Shown here piece after piece: positions 59,393 through 64,000 of a stretch of DNA of 64,000 nucleotides. Position numbers and translations under genes: made by a program. A model generated the notes under the pieces. That model saw only the letters and a program-made list of their open reading frames with translations, did not search any database and had not been told where the DNA came from. Source of the stretch: Achromobacter marplatensis. GTDB lineage: Bacteria; Pseudomonadota; Gammaproteobacteria; Burkholderiales; Burkholderiaceae_B. The stretch covers positions 248,001 to 312,000 of the forward strand of contig NZ_NJIG01000003.1 of NCBI RefSeq assembly GCF_002209535.1. Reading direction: 5' to 3'. Numbering within the stretch: the stretch's first letter is position 1; every line of letters starts with the position of its first letter.

Positions 59393-60742
59393 ATGACACC
59401 GTCCGTCCGGATTTCCCGCTTTCGGCCCCTGGCCACCGCAGCTTTGCTGGCGATTTGTGCCGGCGCGGCCGCGCAGACCTATGCGCCGCCCCCCGCGCCC
59501 GCTGCCCCGGCCTATGACAACGGCGACCCCGCCAACGCCAACCTGGCCCTGGTGGACCGCAGCCCGGAACCACCGCCGCCCCTGCCCGTCTATGTGCAGC
59601 CGCCCGCACCGGCAGACGGCTACATGTGGGTGCCCGGCTACTGGAGCCGCAATCGCTACGGCTTTTTCTGGGTGCCCGGCGCATGGGTGATGGCCCCCTA
59701 CCACGGCGCGCTCTGGACGCCGGGCTACTGGGGCTTCGTGAACGGGCTGTATGTCTGGAACGCCGGCTACTGGGGCCCTCATGTGGGCTTCTATGGCGGC
59801 ATCAACTACGGCTTCGGCTATGTCGGCATCGGCTACGTCGGCGGCTACTGGAACCGCGACCGCTTCTACTACAACCGGTCCGTGACGAACGTGAACGTGA
59901 CGCGCGTCACCAATGTCTACAACCACACCGTCGTCGTCAACAACGTCGACAACCGACGCGTGAGCTACCACGGCGGGCCTGATGGCATCCGCCGCAACGC
60001 CGACCCTCGCGAATTGGCCGCCCGCAACGACCGGCACGCCCCCCCCACCGACATGCAGCGCGGGTTCGTGCGCGATGCGGGCAACAACCGCGCGCAGTTC
60101 TACGATCACAACAAGGGCCGCCCGCCCCAGGCGTTCGTCGACCATCCCAACAACAACGGGCGCCCGCCTGACGCGCCACGTCCCGGCGGCGAGGCGCGCC
60201 CGGGCAATGGCCCAGGAAACAATCCCGGCAATGGACGGGACCACGGCCGCGACAATCGCCCGGGGCCTGGCGCCGGCAATGGCGCGCCCGCCGCCAACTT
60301 CGCTGGCGGCCAGAGTCCGGGACAAACCGTCACGGGCACGGCGCGTCCCCCACAATCGCCAGCGCCGCAGCAGGTGCGGGACCCGGCCCGCGACGCGGCG
60401 CGGGACCAAGCCAGGGGTGCGCAGCAGCAAGCGCAACAACAAGCACAGCAACAAGCGCAACAACAAGCACAGCAACAAGCGCGCGACCAGCAGGCGGCGC
60501 GGCAGCATCAGGATCGCGAGCAGCAACAGCAGGCACGGCAGGCCAGGGACGCACAGCAGCAGGCCCGCCAGCAACAGGCCCGCGATAGCCAGCAGCACCA
60601 GCAGCAGCAGCAACAGGCCCGCGAGCAGCAGCAGGCACGCCAACAAACCTCGCCGCGTCCGGAAGGACACCCGCAGCAGGGCGGCGGCCGAGACCGTGAA
60701 GCGCAGCGCGGCGAGGGTCGCGGCGGGCCGAACCGCGACTGA
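59393..60742 (+). CDS. YXWGXW/WxPGxW-repeat secreted protein with long Gln/Ala-rich tail
   Basis: This 449-residue exported protein has its signal peptide at residues 1-28. The repeat domain (about 75-160) carries WVPGYW, WVPGAW, WTPGYW and WNAGYW motifs, each about 15-25 residues apart, followed by a Gly/Tyr segment and an NVNVTRVTNVYNHTVVV strand. The C-terminal 200 residues are low complexity (Asn/Gly/Pro then Gln/Ala/Arg) and probably disordered. The function is unknown; such proteins are cell-envelope components. The tail DNA contains short tandem repeats (60421-60482), a likely site of length variation. Confidence 0.8.
   Translation: MTPSVRISRFRPLATAALLAICAGAAAQTYAPPPAPAAPAYDNGDPANANLALVDRSPEPPPPLPVYVQPPAPADGYMWVPGYWSRNRYGFFWVPGAWVMAPYHGALWTPGYWGFVNGLYVWNAGYWGPHVGFYGGINYGFGYVGIGYVGGYWNRDRFYYNRSVTNVNVTRVTNVYNHTVVVNNVDNRRVSYHGGPDGIRRNADPRELAARNDRHAPPTDMQRGFVRDAGNNRAQFYDHNKGRPPQAFVDHPNNNGRPPDAPRPGGEARPGNGPGNNPGNGRDHGRDNRPGPGAGNGAPAANFAGGQSPGQTVTGTARPPQSPAPQQVRDPARDAARDQARGAQQQAQQQAQQQAQQQAQQQARDQQAARQHQDREQQQQARQARDAQQQARQQQARDSQQHQQQQQQAREQQQARQQTSPRPEGHPQQGGGRDREAQRGEGRGGPNRD
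60421..60482 (+). repeat. In-frame tandem repeat coding for QQQA units
   Basis: A 24-base unit built from two slightly different 12-base halves (AAGCGCAACAAC and AAGCACAGCAAC) repeats about two and a half times and encodes QQQA. Its length is a multiple of three, so slippage would keep the frame. Confidence 0.7.
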
Positions 60743-60824
60743 ACTGGACCCCTGCCAACGGCGGGACTACAGTAGGCACTTTGCCGCGCCCGCCCGCGCG
60801 CCACACTGGATATCGGAGCCTCCC

Positions 60825-61361
60825 ATGAAACGCCTTGTCTCCTGCTTGATGCTTTGCGGCCTGCTGGCCGGCACGTCGGCCCAGGCCGCCTTGAACGTGG
60901 GCGCGCCCGCGCCTGACTTCAGCACCCAGGCCTCACTGGGCGGCAACGTCTTCACATTCAAACTGACCGAGGCCTTAAAGCAAGGGCCCGTCGTGCTGTA
61001 CTTCTTCCCGGCCGCGTTCTCCAAGGGCTGCACGATCGAAGCGCACAACTTCGCCGAAGCCACGGACGAATACAAGTCGCTGGGCGCCACCGTCATTGGC
61101 GTGTCGACGGATGATATCGACACGCTGAACAAGTTTTCGGTCAGCGAGTGCCGCAGCAAGTTCGCCGTGGCGGCTGATGGCGACGGCAAGATCATGAAGG
61201 CTTATGACGCCGTGCACGACAAGCGCCCCGACTACGCACAACGGATCTCGTACGTGATCTCGCCGCAGGGCAAGATCCTGTATGAATTCACGGATATGAA
61301 CCCGGACTCGCACGTGGCCAACACCATGCGCGCGCTGCGCGACTGGAAGGCGAAGCAGTAA
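60825..61361 (+). CDS. Periplasmic BCP-type peroxiredoxin
   Basis: This 178-residue thioredoxin-fold peroxidase has a signal peptide (residues 1-21, ending AQA) that sends it to the periplasm. The peroxidatic cysteine is in FFPAAFSKGCTIEAHNF (about residue 69), with Ser in place of the usual Thr. A later cysteine in SECRSKF (about 105) may resolve it. The length and AHNF block fit the BCP/PrxQ group, which reduces peroxides with a thiol donor. The exported location is less common in the family. A GGAG site lies upstream of ATG 60825. Confidence 0.85.
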   Translation: MKRLVSCLMLCGLLAGTSAQAALNVGAPAPDFSTQASLGGNVFTFKLTEALKQGPVVLYFFPAAFSKGCTIEAHNFAEATDEYKSLGATVIGVSTDDIDTLNKFSVSECRSKFAVAADGDGKIMKAYDAVHDKRPDYAQRISYVISPQGKILYEFTDMNPDSHVANTMRALRDWKAKQ

Positions 61362-61370
61362 CACGTAAAA

Positions 61371-61400
61371 AAAAGCCCGGGTATTCGTCCGGGCTTTTTT
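61371..61400. terminator. Bidirectional Rho-independent terminator
   Basis: AAAAGCCCGG and CCGGGCTTTT form a perfect 10-pair stem with an 8-base loop, with T runs on both strands. It serves the peroxiredoxin gene (ends 61361) and the convergent CoA-transferase gene (ends 61418). Confidence 0.88.
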
Positions 61401-61417
61401 ACGACGGCGCTTGCGGC

Positions 61418-62866
61418 CTAATTGAACGGCCAGACCGGCGGATGCGTGCCGGGCGGATTGGACGGGCGCGTCCACCGCGCCGGCGTTTCCGAGAACCGAG
61501 CGGCATGGCGCACCGCCAGCAATTCGCCGAAGCCCGACGGCTCGGTTTCCAGCAAGCCCTCGAATTCCGGCATCTGACAGGCCAGCCCGCCGTCCACCCG
61601 GCCCAGGCTGCGCAGCCAATGCGCGGTTTGCGCCAGCGACACGCGCACGTGCCAGCTGCCACCCTCGGTCACCTGCCGCGCCAGCGCGACTTGCGCGCCG
61701 AATGCCATCAGATACCCGGACGCATGATCCAGAATCTGCATGGGCAGGGGCTTGGGCGCTTCCTGTCCTGCCGCCTGCGCCTCGGCGTGGTTGAAGCCCG
61801 TGGCCGTCTGCACCAGCGAATCGAACCCGCGCCGGTTGGCCCAGGGGCCGGTAGTGCCGTAGGCCGATAGCGACACATAGACGATGCCAGGCCGGATGCG
61901 CGCGGCGTCCTGCGGCCCAAAGCCCAACGCGGCCATGCCGCCCGGCCGATAGCCCTGCACGAACACGTGCGCGCTGCGCAACAGGTTGCCCAGCGCGATG
62001 CGGCCGTCGGCCGTGTCCAGGTCGGCCAGCACCGACAGCTTGCCGCGGCTGGTGTCGATGATGTTGTCGATATTGGGCAGTTGCGGCGAGTTCACCAGCA
62101 TCACGTCTGCGCCATAGGCGGCCAGCGCGCGGCCACAGACGGGCCCGGCGATGATGCGAGTCAAGTCCAGTACCCGGATGTCCTTCAGCGGCCGCGCGTC
62201 GTGCCCGTACTTGGGCAAGGGCCGCGGGTCGGCCTCACCGATGCGTTCGATGGTCATCAGGGGCTGCGAGGCGATTGCCTGGCCCTGCGCATGGCGGTCC
62301 CATTCGTCAAAGCTGCGCATGGCGGCAACCACCATGCCGGCATCGGCGGCGACCTGCTCGAAGTCCAGCGCCTTCCAGCGGCTCAGCGCGCGCTCCACCG
62401 TTTCCCGCGTGGTGCCCTCACCGGTCGGACACCCCAGCAATGCCAACGCACCGTCGCGATGATGCGCGAAGTTGGCGTGGATGCGCACCCAGCCCCCGTC
62501 GCCGCAGCGGTACACACCGCTGACGGGATCCCACGGATTGGGCGTCACGCCGTTGATCTTGAAATGGCTGCGACATTCCTGAGCGGCGTGCAGCATGTCG
62601 ACCGAAACCTGTTGCCGCGCGCCGCCGCGCAGATGCCAGAGTTCGGCCGCAGCCAGGGCGGCAGCGGCCATGCTGGCTTGCGCCGCCGCGCCAACCGCAA
62701 AGGACGAGGGCAGCACAGGGTCTGCGCCGGTCAGCAACACGTGATCCAGCGACTCGTCGGGAAGGTCGAGTGAACGCCACAGTTTTTGCAGGACATCGAG
62801 CGACGTCTTGCCGGCGGGTGTGCGTCCCCTCAGAAAGGACGGGCGTAGGTCCATCAGATTTCCCAT
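61418..62866 (-). CDS. CaiB/BaiF-family CoA-transferase with swapped half-domain order
   Basis: This is a 482-residue protein. Residues about 60-215 resemble the second half of a normal family III CoA-transferase (QVSVDMLHAAQE, the DGGWVRIHANF strand, then the ALDFEQVAADAG segment). Residues about 225-400 resemble its first half, with LDLTRIIAGPVCGRALAAYGADVMLVNSP and GYRPGGMAALGFG. A short copy of the second-half start follows (SWHVRVSLAQTA). This order is opposite to the family's. The aspartate in HASGYLM takes the place of the usual catalytic region and is uncertain. I chose ATG 62866. The substrate is unknown. Confidence 0.7.
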   Translation of the reverse strand: MGNLMDLRPSFLRGRTPAGKTSLDVLQKLWRSLDLPDESLDHVLLTGADPVLPSSFAVGAAAQASMAAAALAAAELWHLRGGARQQVSVDMLHAAQECRSHFKINGVTPNPWDPVSGVYRCGDGGWVRIHANFAHHRDGALALLGCPTGEGTTRETVERALSRWKALDFEQVAADAGMVVAAMRSFDEWDRHAQGQAIASQPLMTIERIGEADPRPLPKYGHDARPLKDIRVLDLTRIIAGPVCGRALAAYGADVMLVNSPQLPNIDNIIDTSRGKLSVLADLDTADGRIALGNLLRSAHVFVQGYRPGGMAALGFGPQDAARIRPGIVYVSLSAYGTTGPWANRRGFDSLVQTATGFNHAEAQAAGQEAPKPLPMQILDHASGYLMAFGAQVALARQVTEGGSWHVRVSLAQTAHWLRSLGRVDGGLACQMPEFEGLLETEPSGFGELLAVRHAARFSETPARWTRPSNPPGTHPPVWPFN

Positions 62867-63140
62867 AGCGTTCACTTTTGCTCTCGTCGTTAAGTGAATT
62901 ACATGGCGCGGGGACAAGCGCGTCAATACGTATGCGGCCTCAGCGTGTTTCATGGTTTGACCGCGTGCTGTCGTGGAAACCTCGGATCTGGCCCAGGGCC
63001 CACCCGTCCCCCGCCGCTTTGCCCCGGTCACATCTACTCGTAGTTTTTACATCGTCTTCCATGGACGGGCCGCGCGATAGAATGCCAGCCTCAATGGCCG
63101 GGCGCGCCTGTCCGCCGATTTCCGTCCTGGATTGCCCTAG

Positions 63141-64000
63141 ATGAACACGCTGCTCTGGCTACGCACCGATCTGCGCCTGCACGACAACCCCGCCCTGGCC
63201 GCCGCCGCCGAAAACGGCACGGTCACTGCGCTGTTCCTGGCGTCGCCCGGCCAATGGCGCCTGCATGGCGACGCGCCTGCCAAAGTGGATTTCTGGCTGC
63301 GCAACCTGCGCGAACTCTCGGCAGACCTGGGCAAGCTGGGCATTCCGCTCAAATTATTGACGGTCGCGGACTGGAGCGAGGCGCCCGGCGCCATCACCGG
63401 CTTCTGCCAGGCCCACGGCATTGGGCAAGTCCACGCCAATACCGAATGGGCCATCAACGAACGCCGCCGCGATGCGGCCGTAGCCGACGCGCTGCAAGCA
63501 AGCGGCGTGGACTGGACGCTGCATCACGGCGCCTCGCTGCTGCGCCCCGGCACGGTGCTGACAGGCAAAGGCGAGTGCTACCGCGTCTACACCCCCTATG
63601 CGCGCACGTGCAGGGAACGCCTGCGCACCGCGCCGATCCGCCCCGTGCCCGCCCCCCGCGCCCAAACCGCGCCGGCGTGGAAGGCCGACGCCCTACCCGA
63701 TACCTTCGACGGATTCCCGCCTGCAAGCGATGCCGTGCGCGCGCTGTGGCCCGCCGGCGAAACCGCGGCCAGCGACCGGCTGGCCGCCTTTGCCGACGGC
63801 GTCATCGATGCCTACAAGGACGAGCGCGACTTCCCGTCGCTGCCCGGCACCAGTTGCCTGTCGCCCTATCTGGCGGCCGGCGTGCTGTCGCCCGGGCAAG
63901 CGCTGCGTGCGGCGCTGGCAGCCAATCATGGCGAATTGGATAGCGGCAAGGCCGGCGCCGCCACATGGATCAACGAACTGCTGTGGCGCGAGTTCTACCA
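63141..64000 (+). CDS. phrB: Deoxyribodipyrimidine photolyase (3' part off the window)
   Basis: The frame opens with MNTLLWLRTDLRLHDNPAL and runs off the right edge after 286 codons; photolyases are about 470-480 residues. The N-terminal antenna-binding Rossmann domain (residues 1-130) and the start of the helical FAD domain are visible, with FPSLPGTSCLSPYLAAGVLSP (about 231-251) and WINELLWREFY at the edge, both standard FAD-site segments. The enzyme repairs pyrimidine dimers using light. The 274 bases upstream hold no gene. Confidence 0.93.
   Translation, partial: MNTLLWLRTDLRLHDNPALAAAAENGTVTALFLASPGQWRLHGDAPAKVDFWLRNLRELSADLGKLGIPLKLLTVADWSEAPGAITGFCQAHGIGQVHANTEWAINERRRDAAVADALQASGVDWTLHHGASLLRPGTVLTGKGECYRVYTPYARTCRERLRTAPIRPVPAPRAQTAPAWKADALPDTFDGFPPASDAVRALWPAGETAASDRLAAFADGVIDAYKDERDFPSLPGTSCLSPYLAAGVLSPGQALRAALAANHGELDSGKAGAATWINELLWREFY

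Noticed and set aside
60423-60670. A Leu-rich minus-strand open frame over the Gln-rich region
   Set aside because: Leu runs are simply the antisense of CAG/CAA repeats; the plus frame has a signal peptide and WxPGxW motifs.

Overview
The window reads as chromosomal DNA of a high-GC betaproteobacterium, most likely in the Alcaligenaceae (Achromobacter/Bordetella type). The basis is the uniformly GC-rich codon use, two Bug/TctC periplasmic receptors, many LysR and IclR regulators, and a dense set of catabolic operons. I see no rRNA, tRNA, phage, insertion sequence or CRISPR array. The species call is inference from gene content only.

Region 1 (1-16 kb) is acyl-CoA catabolism. After a cut aspartate 4-decarboxylase gene at the left edge come two divergent operons that share one promoter region at about 8.38-8.60 kb. 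The leftward arm encodes two Bug receptors, a double hot-dog MaoC hydratase, an AMP-forming acyl-CoA ligase, an LCAD-like acyl-CoA dehydrogenase, a thiolase-fold protein that lacks the nucleophilic cysteine, and a DUF35 partner. The rightward arm encodes an SDR, a MaoC hydratase, an NDP-forming acyl-CoA synthetase, a second acyl-CoA dehydrogenase, an IclR regulator, an alpha-methylacyl-CoA racemase-like enzyme and an enoyl-CoA hydratase family protein. Together they look like a pathway for an unknown, probably branched, carboxylic acid that may end in a retro-aldol rather than a thiolytic cleavage.

Region 2 (16-32.4 kb) is a mix of small units: a ketopantoate-reductase-like gene, a C-terminally truncated LysR gene, a LysR/SDR convergent pair, three little-known small proteins, a LysR-controlled ridA/old-yellow-enzyme pair, a four-gene tripartite efflux operon, Dps, and a TetR-flanked PhlG-like hydrolase followed by an MFS permease.

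Region 3 (32.4-38.2 kb) starts with a repeat-rich intergenic element, then holds the cstA-ybdD carbon-starvation transporter operon facing a Cache-domain histidine kinase/LuxR response regulator pair, and folE.

Region 4 (38.4-56.8 kb) is a taurine dissimilation island: tauABC and a MocR (TauR-like) regulator on the plus strand, facing a minus-strand run of xsc, pta, a peptide-type ABC importer, a YtcJ-like amidohydrolase, a CobW GTPase, and tauX/tauY (taurine dehydrogenase). An IclR gene is divergent from xsc. The importer, amidohydrolase and metallochaperone nested between the taurine genes suggest that the cell imports a taurine conjugate and releases taurine from it. This is the most interesting candidate system here.

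Region 5 (56.9-64 kb) carries dbpA, a DoxX protein, two cell-envelope proteins (one with a long Gln-rich repeat tail), a periplasmic peroxiredoxin, a CoA-transferase with its family halves in swapped order, and the start of a photolyase gene.
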